Shown: positions 11,205 to 20,630 of the stretch, in pieces | How positions within the stretch are numbered: the first letter of the stretch is position 1 | Layout: each line of letters starts with the position of its first letter | From: Sporosarcina sp. FSL K6-1522 | Lineage (GTDB): Bacteria; Bacillota; Bacilli; Bacillales_A; Planococcaceae | NCBI RefSeq assembly: GCF_038622445.1 | Contig: NZ_CP152019.1 | Location: 867,501 to 931,500 of the forward strand | DNA: 64,000 nt | Reading direction: 5' to 3' | Program-made: the position numbers and the translations under genes | The notes under the pieces: generated by a model | Seen by the model: only the letters and a program-made list of their open reading frames with translations | Database searches by the model: none | Told to the model about the DNA's origin: nothing

Positions 11205-12639
11205 TTTACTAACTACGATGAAAAAATATTTACTCATTAATGGGGAACAAGTAGAGACGGCGAGCTATGCTCCGCTCTACTCCCCATACTCACAAGAGCG
11301 AATTGCAGACATTGCAATGGCGGATAAAGCATTAACGATTCAAGCGATTGACGCGGCTCATGAAGCACGCCAGATTATTGGCAATATGCCAGCTCACAAG
11401 CGTGCAGAAATTCTAGAAAATGTGGTCACTTTGTTAAAAGAAAAAGCTGATGAAGCAGCAGAAATTATTGCACTTGAAGCAGCGAAACCTCTTGTGTTCG
11501 CAAAAGCGGAAGTGGCAAGAACGATTGAAACGTATAAATTTGCGGCGGAAGAAGCGAAGCGCATTCATGGTGAAATGATTCCATTCGATGCAGCTGCAGG
11601 CGGAGTTGGACGAATTGGCTATACATTGAGAGAGCCAATCGGTGTTATTGGTGCGATTACACCATTCAACTTCCCATTAAACCTTGTTGCGCATAAAGTA
11701 GGTCCTGCCATTGCAGCGGGTAATACGATTGTCTTAAAACCAGCTTCACAAACACCACTGTCTGCACTTTTCATAGCAGAGCTATTTGCGGAAGCAGGTC
11801 TTCCAGCAGGCGTATTAAATGTCGTGACAGGTCCGGGCGGTGTCGTTGGAGAGGCGATTGTAGAAGATGACCGCGTGAGTATGATTACATTCACGGGAAG
11901 TCCAAGTGTTGGAATTGGCATTAACAACAAAGCTGGGTTGAAAAAAACAACGCTAGAATTGGGATCAAATTCAGCGTTAATCATTGATAAAGACGTAGAG
12001 ATTGATGAAATTATCGATCGCTGTACAATGGGTGCCTTTTCAAACCAGGGGCAAGTTTGTATTTCCTTGCAACGAGTTTATGTGCATGAAGAGCGTTATG
12101 AGGAGTTTATCACGAAATTCGTCCAAGCAACGAAGCAGTTGAAATTGGGCAATCCACTAGATCCAGAAACATATGTCTCTTCTTTGATTACAAAAGGTGA
12201 ATTGGAACGTGCGGTTAGTTGGATTGAAGAAACGAAGCAAAGTAATGCGGAAATCTTAACAGGTGGGCAAGTACAGGATAATGTCCTTGAACCGACGATT
12301 ATTGCGAATGCAGATGCGACATTGAAGGTTTCGTGCCAAGAAGTGTTTGCACCGATTGTTGTTGTCAACCAAGTGAAATCAGTTGAGGAAGCGATCGAGC
12401 AAGTCAATAATTCCCGTTTTGGTCTGCAAGCAGGTATCTATACAAATAATGTGAAAACGGCTTTGCATGCATCTAAAAGTCTGCATGTGGGTGGCGTGAT
12501 CATTAACGATGTTCCAACATTCCGAGTTGACCAAATGCCATATGGCGGCGTAAAAGAGAGTGGAACGGGTCGCGAAGGCATTAAGTACGCAGTGGAAGAA
12601 ATGACGGAAATGAAGTTAGTGGTCTGGAATCAGGCGTAA
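11197..12639 (+). CDS. NAD(P)-dependent aldehyde dehydrogenase, probable malic-semialdehyde dehydrogenase
   Basis: 480 residues, normal for the superfamily. Oxyanion-hole N158 (TPFNFP), cofactor-binding K181 (LKPAS), FTGS near 232, general base E254 (LELGSNS) and nucleophile C288 (GQVCIS) are all present. ATG 11197 was chosen because TTGGAGG lies six bases upstream; a longer in-frame start at 11095 would sit deep in the Rieske gene and has no ribosome site. The eight-base overlap with the oxygenase gene shows translational coupling. In the proposed pathway it oxidises the aldehyde released by the oxygenase; substrate assignment is inferred from neighbours. Confidence 0.88.
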   Translation: MNNLLTTMKKYLLINGEQVETASYAPLYSPYSQERIADIAMADKALTIQAIDAAHEARQIIGNMPAHKRAEILENVVTLLKEKADEAAEIIALEAAKPLVFAKAEVARTIETYKFAAEEAKRIHGEMIPFDAAAGGVGRIGYTLREPIGVIGAITPFNFPLNLVAHKVGPAIAAGNTIVLKPASQTPLSALFIAELFAEAGLPAGVLNVVTGPGGVVGEAIVEDDRVSMITFTGSPSVGIGINNKAGLKKTTLELGSNSALIIDKDVEIDEIIDRCTMGAFSNQGQVCISLQRVYVHEERYEEFITKFVQATKQLKLGNPLDPETYVSSLITKGELERAVSWIEETKQSNAEILTGGQVQDNVLEPTIIANADATLKVSCQEVFAPIVVVNQVKSVEEAIEQVNNSRFGLQAGIYTNNVKTALHASKSLHVGGVIINDVPTFRVDQMPYGGVKESGTGREGIKYAVEEMTEMKLVVWNQA

Positions 12640-12650
12640 AGGAGTCTACT

Positions 12651-13733
12651 ATGAAAACATATAAAATTGCTGTCATCGCCGGCGACGGGATTGGTCCTGA
12701 AGTGATTGGCGAAGGGATTAAAGTATTAAATAAGATTGCTGCGTTAGATGGTGGTTTTCAGTTTGATTTCACGCACTTTCCATGGGGCTGTGAATACTAT
12801 ACGAAGCACGGCAGAATGATGGCGGAAGATGGGATTGAACAGCTCAAAGCGTTTGACGCCATTTACTTGGGAGCTGTTGGATTCCCAGGCGTTCCTGATC
12901 ACATCTCTTTATGGGACCTATTGCTAATCATCCGTAAAGAGTTCGATCAATACGTCAATATTCGTCCGATCAAGCTATTAGAAGGCGCGCATTGTCCGTT
13001 AGCAGACGTCAAACGTGAGGACATTGATATGCTGTTTATCCGTGAAAATACGGAGGGCGAATACTCAGGTGCAGGTGATTGGTTATTCAAAGGTCAAGAG
13101 AATGAAGTCGTTTTGCAAAATGGCGTCTTTTCTCGTAAAGGAACTGAGCGAATCATCCGCTATGCATTTGAAACGGCGCGAAAACAAGGGCGTAGCTTAA
13201 CGAGCATTAGTAAAGCGAATGCGCTAAATTATTCAATGGTCTTCTGGGATCAGGTATTTGAAGAAGTAAGTGCAGATTACCCAGATGTCAAGATAGCATC
13301 TTATCTTGTAGATGCGGCGGCAATGCTAATGATCACAGATCCGAAACGGTTTGAAGTTGTGGTCACCTCCAACTTGTTTGGTGACATTTTAACAGATGTA
13401 GGTGCAGCGTTAGCCGGAGGAATCGGGCTTGCGGCAGGAGCGAATGTGAATCCTGAAAGAACGTTCCCGTCGATGTTTGAGCCTGTTCATGGCTCGGCAC
13501 CTGATATTGCAGGTCAAGGAATTGGGAATCCGCTTGCATCGATTTGGTCTGCTAGTCAGCTACTTGATCATTTCGGCTATGAACAACATGGTAGAGTGGT
13601 CATAGATGCAATTGAACAACTACTAGTGGAAGATCAAACACTGACACCCGACATGAGAGGGACGGCTTCCACATCTGAAGTAGGTGATCGCCTAGTCGAT
13701 CTGATAGCAAACTTACTGCCTACGCATGTATGA
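12651..13733 (+). CDS. Tartrate/D-malate dehydrogenase (decarboxylating), DmlA/TtuC-like
   Basis: 360 residues of the isocitrate/isopropylmalate dehydrogenase fold. It begins with AGDGIGPEV, carries the VPDHISLWDLLL segment typical of tartrate/D-malate enzymes, RENTEGEYSG, and the metal-site region TSNLFGDILTD with GSAPDIAGQ. These enzymes convert D-malate to pyruvate and CO2 with NAD+. Natural L-carnitine is the (R) form and should give (R)-malate, that is D-malate, so this enzyme closes the route. E. coli has the same association: dmlA (yeaU) beside yeaV (BCCT) and yeaW/yeaX. AAAGGAG precedes the ATG, 11 bases after the previous gene. Confidence 0.88.
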   Translation: MKTYKIAVIAGDGIGPEVIGEGIKVLNKIAALDGGFQFDFTHFPWGCEYYTKHGRMMAEDGIEQLKAFDAIYLGAVGFPGVPDHISLWDLLLIIRKEFDQYVNIRPIKLLEGAHCPLADVKREDIDMLFIRENTEGEYSGAGDWLFKGQENEVVLQNGVFSRKGTERIIRYAFETARKQGRSLTSISKANALNYSMVFWDQVFEEVSADYPDVKIASYLVDAAAMLMITDPKRFEVVVTSNLFGDILTDVGAALAGGIGLAAGANVNPERTFPSMFEPVHGSAPDIAGQGIGNPLASIWSASQLLDHFGYEQHGRVVIDAIEQLLVEDQTLTPDMRGTASTSEVGDRLVDLIANLLPTHV

Positions 13734-13739
13734 GCAAGG

Positions 13740-13779
13740 TCTGTCGGTGTTATGGAGATAACACCGATAGGCTTTTTTT
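13740..13779 (+). terminator. Operon terminator
   Basis: A 13-base stem (CTGTCGGTGTTAT with ATAACACCGATAG, loop GGAG) is followed by GC and a run of T at 13773-13779. It separates the catabolic genes from the transporter, so read-through or a separate promoter must serve the latter. Confidence 0.85.
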
Positions 13780-13814
13780 AGAAGATCAGAAGGTAGTTTG
13801 CACTTTTCTTGAAA

Positions 13815-13861
13815 ATATCCTCGAATATTCCAACTTTGGTTTTTGGAATATTCGAGGATAT
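13815..13861. repeat. Perfect 19-bp inverted repeat upstream of the transporter
   Basis: ATATCCTCGAATATTCCAA (13815-13833) is repeated exactly in reverse complement at 13843-13861, with a nine-base spacer. No T run follows, so it is not a standard terminator. It lies 34 bases before the BCCT start and may be an RNA hairpin controlling translation or decay, or an operator. Confidence 0.8.
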
Positions 13862-13895
13862 GTCAAGGGGGTAGAATTTAAATTGGGGGGAGTCC

Positions 13896-15524
13896 ATGAG
13901 GACCAATACGATTGATAAACAGATTTTAACGATAGCATTGACTTTGGTAGCGTTATTGATTGTTCCAATACTGATTAATCCGGAAAAGGGAACTGCCTTT
14001 TTAAAAACGGTGTTGAATGCAGTCACTACGAACTTCGGATCGCTCTATTTATGGGCATGTATCGGTATATTCGGTTTTTTAATTTGGTTAGCTTTTAGTA
14101 AGTATGGGAAAGTAAAGCTAGGTGAAGGAAAACCTGAATTCTCCACGTTTAGTTGGCTTGCGCTCATTTTTACTGCTGGGATTGGTTCAGGTATTATGTA
14201 TTGGGGAATTATTGAGTGGGGTTACTACTATACAAGCCCTCCTTACGGTTTAGAGCCGTTAAGTGTAGAGGCTGCTAGTTTCGCACCCGCTTATGGTATG
14301 TTCCATTGGGGCTTCTCGGCTTGGGCGATTTACTGTTTGCCCTCCATTCCAATTGCATATGCAGTGTACATAAAAAAACAGAAAAACTTCCGACTGAGTA
14401 CAGCGTGCCGCGGTATTATTGGAGACAAGGCGGACGGAGCACTTGGAAAAGTAATTGATGTTTGTTTTATGTTTGGATTGATTGGTGGAATCGGTACTTC
14501 ATTAGCACTTGGAACACCATTATTGGCTGAAGGAATCCATTCAATGTTCGGTGTGGAGAAAACGCTTACATTGAATTTGGGTATTATGATTGCACTGACG
14601 ATTTTCTTTTCGATTTGCCTATACTTTGGATTGAAAAAAGGATTGAAGCTTCTTAGTGACTGGAATCTGTACCTTTATTTGATTATTGCGGTGTTCATCT
14701 TTATATTTGGACCAACTGTATTTATTATCTCTAGTTTCTCAGATAGTGTAGGGGTATTGTTACAGAACTTTTTCAGAATGAGCCTTTATACGGATCCTGT
14801 TGGACAGTCAGGATTTAGTGAATCATGGACATTGTTCTACTGGGGTTGGTGGTTCTCTTACGCACCTTTCACAGGCATGTTTGCTGCACGTATTTCAAAA
14901 GGTAGAACGATTAAAGAGCTTATTGTAGGCCAATTAATCGGTGGAACGCTAGGCTGTTGGTTGGCATTTGCAATCTTCGGGAATACAAGCATGTTCTTCG
15001 AAATAACGGGCGTTGTCCCAGTGCTCGATATTTTGCAAAATGAAGGCGCACCTGCGGCGATTCTTGCCTCTTTACAAGCACTTCCACTAGGTGGCGTTGT
15101 GATGGTTCTCTTCTTGCTCGTTGCAGCTATTTTTCTTGCGACAACGGTGAACTCTGCAGCATACACATTATCAGATGTTGCCTCTATTAATTTGAAAGAG
15201 GGAGAAGAACCGGCTCGCTGGTACCGCGTATTTTGGGGAATTGTTTTGACAAGTATCTCTATCGTGCTGATGTATGGTGATGGTTTGGAAGCACTTCAAA
15301 CATTATCAATCATTACTGCCCTGCCATTAGTCTTCATCATGTTTTTGATGATTGCTTCTTTCGTCAAATGGATTCGAGCAGATTATGATTCAATCTTGCT
15401 TGAGCAACAACAAGTTGCATCGGTAAAGGAAGTGAAGGAGAAAGTGCCTAAAGGTATCTCGAAAAAACAGAAAAGTGTGGATAGTCCAACGCTTACACCT
15501 GATGCAAGATTAGATATTAAATAA
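13896..15524 (+). CDS. BCCT-family betaine/carnitine transporter
   Basis: 542 residues with about 12 transmembrane helices. The unwound-helix region reads AGIGSGIMYWGIIEWG, and the conserved Trp-rich helix reads FYWGWWFSYAPFTGMFAARI, which holds the aromatic substrate box of BetP/CaiT. The C-terminus is a short charged tail, unlike the long osmosensing tail of BetP, so a nutritional rather than osmotic role is plausible. TTGGGGGGAG precedes the ATG. Next to the Rieske operon it most likely imports that pathway's substrate. Carnitine versus another betaine cannot be decided by eye. Confidence 0.93.
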   Translation: MRTNTIDKQILTIALTLVALLIVPILINPEKGTAFLKTVLNAVTTNFGSLYLWACIGIFGFLIWLAFSKYGKVKLGEGKPEFSTFSWLALIFTAGIGSGIMYWGIIEWGYYYTSPPYGLEPLSVEAASFAPAYGMFHWGFSAWAIYCLPSIPIAYAVYIKKQKNFRLSTACRGIIGDKADGALGKVIDVCFMFGLIGGIGTSLALGTPLLAEGIHSMFGVEKTLTLNLGIMIALTIFFSICLYFGLKKGLKLLSDWNLYLYLIIAVFIFIFGPTVFIISSFSDSVGVLLQNFFRMSLYTDPVGQSGFSESWTLFYWGWWFSYAPFTGMFAARISKGRTIKELIVGQLIGGTLGCWLAFAIFGNTSMFFEITGVVPVLDILQNEGAPAAILASLQALPLGGVVMVLFLLVAAIFLATTVNSAAYTLSDVASINLKEGEEPARWYRVFWGIVLTSISIVLMYGDGLEALQTLSIITALPLVFIMFLMIASFVKWIRADYDSILLEQQQVASVKEVKEKVPKGISKKQKSVDSPTLTPDARLDIK

Positions 15525-15534
15525 ATGAAATTGA

Positions 15535-15573
15535 AAAAGTCACTTCCTGATTGAAACATAGGAAGTGACTTTT
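15535..15573. terminator. Bidirectional terminator
   Basis: AAAAGTCACTTCCT and AGGAAGTGACTTTT pair over 14 bases between the convergent transporter and drug-exporter genes. The sequence resembles the terminator at 6981-7020. Confidence 0.85.
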
Positions 15574-15576
15574 CAT

Positions 15577-17061
15577 TTATTCCTCTTCTACAGCCATTTC
15601 ATCCTCTTTACTTGGCTTCGCACGATACACCATAAATGCTAAGATCACGGCTACAATCGATATGGCAAATGCGATGAAATAGACCATTTCAACGCCCGCT
15701 ACCATCGCTTCGACAATTGTTGCGGGATCATTTGGTGTAGCGGATTGTTCTAAAAATTTAAGTTGTCGAGCGTTCATAATACTAATAAACACAGATACAC
15801 CAATCGCACCAGCAACAGGTTGTAAGGTCGACATAACCGCAGTTCCATGCGGGTACAGTCGTTTAGGCAACTGATTTAAACCATTTGTCTCAGCAGGCAT
15901 CATGATGGCCGAAACAGCTAACATTAATAAAATATAGCCAAGAATGACAATCCATAAAGCAGTGTCAGCTGTCAATCTGCTCATCATAAACATCGTTCCG
16001 CTTAACACAAGGGATGCTGGAATCATCAAGACTCTAGGACCGAACTTGTCAAAAAGATGCCCCATGAATGGTGACATAATCCCATTCAGAATACTCCCTG
16101 GTAAGAGTACCAGACCCGCTGTAGCTGCACTCAACGCCAAAGGACCTTGCATATAAATCGGTAAAATAATCTCTGAAGCGAACATCGCCATAATAATGAT
16201 TAAAAACATCAAAACGGCATGTGTAAACATCGGGTATTTGAATACCCGTAAATCCATGACAGGTTCATCAAGCTTTAATTGTCTAATGACGAATAACACA
16301 ATCCCGAGAATTCCAGCAACAATCGTAATTAAAACAGTCGTATCCAAAAATCCATCTGGACTTGATCCTGAAGAACTAAAACCATAAACGATAGATCCAA
16401 AACCAATTGTAGAGAAAATAATGGAGAGTACATCAATCTTTGGCTTCGTTACTTCGGAAACGTTAATCAAATATTTGTAAGCAAATAAAATGGAGAATAT
16501 CGCAAATGGAATAACAAGAATAAACAAGTAGCGCCATCCTAAGTATTCAACAATGACACCAGAAAGCGTTGGCCCAATCGCAGGTGCAAACATAATGACG
16601 AGCCCTACTAAGCCCATGATTTTCCCACGTTTGTGAGGAGGATAGATAAGTAGAAACACATTGAAGATGATTGGCATTAATAATCCTGTTCCGACCGCTT
16701 GGGTCAATCGCCCAATTAATAAAACTGCGAATGTTGGTGCACTCGCACTAATTATAGTTCCAATGGTGAACACAATCATCGTCGTTAAAAATAATTGTCG
16801 AGTCGTATACCATTGGAGTAACAAGGCGGATATCGGGATAACAATCGCCATTACAAGCATGAATCCTGTTGCCATCCACTGCACAGTTGTTAACGAAATG
16901 GAGAACTCATCCATTAAGGTGACGAGTGCAATATTCAATAGCGTTTCGTTTAATATCGCAAAAAATGCTCCAATAATAAGTGAGAGCATAATCGGCAAAA
17001 CCTTGGCATTCGGGTTCTCCGACAAATACTCATATTTCTTTGGTTCTTGATGGTCTTTCAT
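15577..17061 (-). CDS. MFS multidrug exporter, DHA2 (EmrB/LmrB-like) family
   Basis: 494 residues with about 14 transmembrane helices. A helix-1 segment (FFAILNETLLNIALVTLMDEF), QWMATGFML in helix 2 and the antiporter motif APAIGPTLSGVIVEYLGWR in helix 5 identify the 14-helix drug:H+ antiporters. It stands alone, convergent with the betaine transporter. Its substrate is unknown. The start is preceded by a GGAG-containing site. Confidence 0.9.
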   Translation of the reverse strand: MKDHQEPKKYEYLSENPNAKVLPIMLSLIIGAFFAILNETLLNIALVTLMDEFSISLTTVQWMATGFMLVMAIVIPISALLLQWYTTRQLFLTTMIVFTIGTIISASAPTFAVLLIGRLTQAVGTGLLMPIIFNVFLLIYPPHKRGKIMGLVGLVIMFAPAIGPTLSGVIVEYLGWRYLFILVIPFAIFSILFAYKYLINVSEVTKPKIDVLSIIFSTIGFGSIVYGFSSSGSSPDGFLDTTVLITIVAGILGIVLFVIRQLKLDEPVMDLRVFKYPMFTHAVLMFLIIIMAMFASEIILPIYMQGPLALSAATAGLVLLPGSILNGIMSPFMGHLFDKFGPRVLMIPASLVLSGTMFMMSRLTADTALWIVILGYILLMLAVSAIMMPAETNGLNQLPKRLYPHGTAVMSTLQPVAGAIGVSVFISIMNARQLKFLEQSATPNDPATIVEAMVAGVEMVYFIAFAISIVAVILAFMVYRAKPSKEDEMAVEEE

Positions 17062-17121
17062 AATACAAAAACTCCTTCTGTTTATAGCATTTTCTAATCA
17101 TACACTAAAAATGGAGAAACT

Positions 17122-17148
17122 AAAAAGGAGAGGGCATTGCCTCTCCTT
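17122..17148 (-). terminator. topB terminator
   Basis: Reading leftwards, AAGGAGAGG pairs with CCTCTCCTT around a six-base loop and is followed by a short T run. It lies just beyond the topoisomerase stop. Confidence 0.8.
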
Positions 17149-17153
17149 AATTC

Positions 17154-19316
17154 TTATTTCTCTATAAAATCCAAGTTAATCTTGCCATTGACAAGCGCCA
17201 GCCGTGCATCGAATTTCTGTCCATTATTTGCGGTAAAGCCTTTAATGACATTTGTTTTTCCTTTTGTGCAGAGTAACTTAACCTGACTAGGTGTAAGCTT
17301 TTTCTTTAAAAAGATACCGGGGAATGTTTGCTTGCAGCCACTCTTATAAGCACTGCAGCCGTAGAAATCTTTGCGCGCGATAATCGTGCCTCCTTTACAT
17401 GCAGGGCATGGGGCAACTTCCACCGCTTTATAGGATGTTCGTCGAGTAGTTGCCTTGCCAACTACATTGGCGGCGAGTTTGGCATCGATTGGCTTGGCGT
17501 TTAATTGGCTCGGTACTTCTTCCAATAGGCTATGGATGAACTTGGCGATGCTGCCGAGAAAACGCTCCTGCGTTCCTTCGCCATTGCCGATTTTACGTAA
17601 ATACGCTTCCCATTTGGCAGTCATTGATGGGCTTGCGAGCAAGTTTCCTTCAATGGCTTGACTGAGAATACGCCCTTTATCGGTAATGGATACGATGTTT
17701 TTTGTTACATTAATATAGCCATGGCGTTTGATCGTTTCGATGATGCCGCTTCGCGTTGCTTCTGTACCGAGTCCTTCGACTTCTTTTAGGATTTCCGTTT
17801 CTTCTTTATCCCCAACGAGCTTCCCACAAGTTTTCATCATAGCGATGAGCTGACCTTCCGTATATGGTTTAGGCGGCATCGTTTTGCCTTCTTTAATGCC
17901 AATGTCACTATCAACGGGTTCATGTAGCATGAGTGGGGGCAATGAAGGCTCGTCCTTGTCTTGTTCTTTGGCAGATGAACGAACGAATAACGCTTTCCAT
18001 CCTTTATCTCGTTCAGTCTTACCAACTGTGAAGAAGGGGAGTCCATTGACGTCCGTCGTTACTTTCGTTTCCGTATACAGATAGTCGGTATGGAACATGG
18101 CGAGTGTCGTGCGAACGACCTCCTCGTATAAGTTACGCTCAATATTCGACAACCTGCCAAGCACCGCTTGTGACGGGATTTTTTTCGTCGGAATGATAGC
18201 ATAGTGTTCCTGAACCTTCGAACTGTCGACATAACGCTTTTTCGGTGCGAGTGACTCGACAGGGAAGGGATGATTGATGAGCTGTTGGTATTCACTGACC
18301 TGATCTGCTAGATAGGTGAATTCACTTGGCGTAATATGGCGAGAATCCGTCCGTGGATACGTGACAATCTTCTTTTCATATAACCCTTGCATGATTTTCA
18401 AGACATCTGCAGGACTCGTTTTCCATAAACGGTTCGCTGTCGCTTGTAGCGTTGATAGGGAATGCAACTGTGGCGGCGGTGTACGTTTATCGATTTTTTC
18501 TACAGAGGTAATCGTCCCAGGTGATTTCGGATGGATATTATGCTTCGCCAGCAGCTCCCGAATATTTTCCCGCTTCGGTTCCTTGGCCTTCGCTTTTCCT
18601 TTATATGTTCCATTAGCAGCCGTAAAAGTCCCTTCAATTTCAAAAAACGGTTCAGAAACAAATGTCTCAATTTCTCTTTGACGTTGATAAATTAAGTAAA
18701 CTGTTGGCGATTGAACGCGTCCAATCGAAAAGACATCTTTAACGCCACGTTCCTTCAGAAGCAGTGAATAAAGTCGAGAGCCGTTCATCCCCACAATCCA
18801 ATCGCTAATCTGGCGGGCTTTCGCTTCCTCATACATTAGTAAATCTTTGCGGTTATCATGCAGATTCGAAAAACCCTTGCGTACTTCATCGACTTCAAGC
18901 GAATTGATCCACAGTCGTTTGATCGTTTGTCCTCTCGCACCTGTTTGGTTGTAAATACTATAGAAGATATTCGATCCTTCGCGATCCACGTCACAGGCAT
19001 TAATGACGACGTCTGCAGCAAGTATGAACTTCTTCACAGCCTGAAACTGCGCATACTTTCCCTTGGCAACTTGAAATTCGTAGCGCTCCGGTAAAATCGG
19101 TAAACTATTAAGCGTCCAGCGCGTCCACTTTTTGTCATACGCTTTCGGTTCTTTTAACTCCACAAGATGGCCGATGCCCCATGTGATGATGGCGCCATGT
19201 GGAAACAGCTGGCTTTGCGCTAACTCAATATGTGTTTTTTGTCGGCTTTTCACGGTAAAAGCTTCAGCGTAGGCTTTGGCTTGGGATGGTTTTTCAGCAA
19301 GTATTACTGGTTTCAT
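17154..19316 (-). CDS. topB: DNA topoisomerase III (type IA)
   Basis: 720 residues. The N-terminal Toprim domain begins KPVILAEKPSQAKAYAEAF and has the metal site DVDREG near 109-114. The catalytic tyrosine lies in IVTYPRTDSRHIT near residue 320. The C-terminus carries a cysteine cluster (CPAC and later Cys) as in Firmicute TopB. It relaxes and decatenates single-stranded crossings. ATG 19316 was preferred because GAGGTG lies five bases upstream; an in-frame GTG two codons earlier overlaps that site. Its promoter is the extended -10 type at 19365-19393. Confidence 0.95.
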   Translation of the reverse strand: MKPVILAEKPSQAKAYAEAFTVKSRQKTHIELAQSQLFPHGAIITWGIGHLVELKEPKAYDKKWTRWTLNSLPILPERYEFQVAKGKYAQFQAVKKFILAADVVINACDVDREGSNIFYSIYNQTGARGQTIKRLWINSLEVDEVRKGFSNLHDNRKDLLMYEEAKARQISDWIVGMNGSRLYSLLLKERGVKDVFSIGRVQSPTVYLIYQRQREIETFVSEPFFEIEGTFTAANGTYKGKAKAKEPKRENIRELLAKHNIHPKSPGTITSVEKIDKRTPPPQLHSLSTLQATANRLWKTSPADVLKIMQGLYEKKIVTYPRTDSRHITPSEFTYLADQVSEYQQLINHPFPVESLAPKKRYVDSSKVQEHYAIIPTKKIPSQAVLGRLSNIERNLYEEVVRTTLAMFHTDYLYTETKVTTDVNGLPFFTVGKTERDKGWKALFVRSSAKEQDKDEPSLPPLMLHEPVDSDIGIKEGKTMPPKPYTEGQLIAMMKTCGKLVGDKEETEILKEVEGLGTEATRSGIIETIKRHGYINVTKNIVSITDKGRILSQAIEGNLLASPSMTAKWEAYLRKIGNGEGTQERFLGSIAKFIHSLLEEVPSQLNAKPIDAKLAANVVGKATTRRTSYKAVEVAPCPACKGGTIIARKDFYGCSAYKSGCKQTFPGIFLKKKLTPSQVKLLCTKGKTNVIKGFTANNGQKFDARLALVNGKINLDFIEK

Positions 19317-19364
19317 GACCACACCTCATTTCTTTTGAGATGAAACAGTAGTTCTTATAGTTGA

Positions 19365-19393
19365 ATTATCGCATATACGGAGGTGGTTTCCAA
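19365..19393 (-). promoter_or_regulatory. topB promoter, extended -10 type
   Basis: On the minus strand TTGGAA (19393-19388), a 17-base spacer ending in TGC, then GATAAT (19370-19365). The same arrangement recurs upstream of the genes at 35362 and 41198 and, without a gene, at 26346-26375. The rest of 19317-19667 holds the next promoter and a partial GTGCCAGTCAC-type palindrome near 19571; nothing else is seen. Confidence 0.65.
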
Positions 19394-19606
19394 ATGCATA
19401 GTTAGGGGAAGGTGTTCTAGAGTTTATATTGAAAAATAAATATTCCTATCTCGTTTCTTACAGCGGTTTTCTAATTCGAGTTACTTGGGGAGGAAAGTAC
19501 AGAGAATAATAAATAAAGCCGATGGGGTAGGGAATATGTATTTTATGAATAAATGTGGTGAACTGTTTTTCATGGTACCAGTCACCTAGCTGAGTTGATT
19601 ATGAAA

Positions 19607-19635
19607 TTGACTCAAAGGACATAAACTTATATAGT
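19607..19635 (+). promoter_or_regulatory. Sigma-A promoter for the WYL regulator
   Basis: TTGACT, a 17-base spacer, then TATAGT, ending 33 bases before the ATG of the regulator gene. Confidence 0.75.
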
Positions 19636-19667
19636 GGATAATAAATTCCATATAGGGGCGGATTTCT

Positions 19668-20630
19668 ATGGCTAAAACTGATAATTTACTAGCAATTCTG
19701 TGGATGCTTAGTTCAGGTGAAAAGATTACTGCAAAACAAATTTCGGAAAGGTTAGAGATGAATATAAGGACTGTGTATCGTTATATTGATACACTTTCAA
19801 TAAGTGGTGTACCTATAATTTCAGACGCAGGACATAACGGTGGATACACTTTGTTGAACAATTGTATTGAAGCTCCTCTTTTTTTTGATTTTGAGGAGAA
19901 AACCTCGCTATTTCACGCTGCTATTTTTGCAGAAGAAGCCGGGTATTATGGAGGTGAAGCACTAAATAAGGCTATTTCAAAGCTAAGAAAACATTCGAAT
20001 CAAGAGCAGGAAACAAAGATAACTCAACATTTAACCAGTCTTGAAGTAATAAGTCGATTAAGTTCCCTCGATATGGAACCTTTTTTGAATGAGTTGGAGC
20101 AGGCTGTAGCAGACGGATACTCTGTAAAAATTCTATACCATAAAAGTGGCGAAGAGCAATCAAAGTATAGATTGGTGGATCTGTACAGAATTATCTATTG
20201 GAATAATAAGTGGTATGTGATTGGATTTTGTCATCTTAGGAATGATATCCGTAGTTTTAGGGTAGATCGAATTGAAAGTCTAACGCTAACCGAAAATAAG
20301 TTTAACCGGCCAGAAAATTTTTCAGCACGTGACTTTTTTATGAAAAACCTTGTTCCAACTATGGAAGATAAGGAAGGGATTATTTCTTTAGTGATTAGTG
20401 GAGATAAAAGGGCATTGGGTGATATTTGCCAACATTGGTTTTTAGAACATTATTTACAAGAACGGACTTCAAATCAAGCAGTTTTTCTTCTTGAAAAAGA
20501 TGTGATACATACATATGTACCTTATTTACTTTTACCGTACAATAAATCTATTAAAGTTATTGAGCCAATCAGTCTTAAGAAGAGGCTGGTTGAAGTTTTG
20601 TCGGATTTAATAGAATTTCATCAAATTTGA
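19668..20630 (+). CDS. WYL-domain transcriptional regulator (YafY-type)
   Basis: 320 residues. An N-terminal winged helix (about 5-60, KQISERLEMNIRTVYRYIDTL) is followed by a WYL ligand-binding domain (YRIIYWNNKWYVIGFCHLRNDIRSFRVDRI). Such proteins act as ligand-responsive repressors or activators. The next gene, a DJ-1/PfpI-family protein, is a candidate target or partner. A second, only distantly similar WYL regulator lies at 34445-35362. Confidence 0.9.
   Translation: MAKTDNLLAILWMLSSGEKITAKQISERLEMNIRTVYRYIDTLSISGVPIISDAGHNGGYTLLNNCIEAPLFFDFEEKTSLFHAAIFAEEAGYYGGEALNKAISKLRKHSNQEQETKITQHLTSLEVISRLSSLDMEPFLNELEQAVADGYSVKILYHKSGEEQSKYRLVDLYRIIYWNNKWYVIGFCHLRNDIRSFRVDRIESLTLTENKFNRPENFSARDFFMKNLVPTMEDKEGIISLVISGDKRALGDICQHWFLEHYLQERTSNQAVFLLEKDVIHTYVPYLLLPYNKSIKVIEPISLKKRLVEVLSDLIEFHQI

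Noticed and set aside
13815..13861. Inverted repeat as a terminator or transposon end
   Set aside because: No T run follows, and no transposase or second end is nearby.
13730..14026. Short frames across the operon terminator and the 19-bp inverted repeat
   Set aside because: They overlap a terminator and a perfect palindrome, with no coding character.
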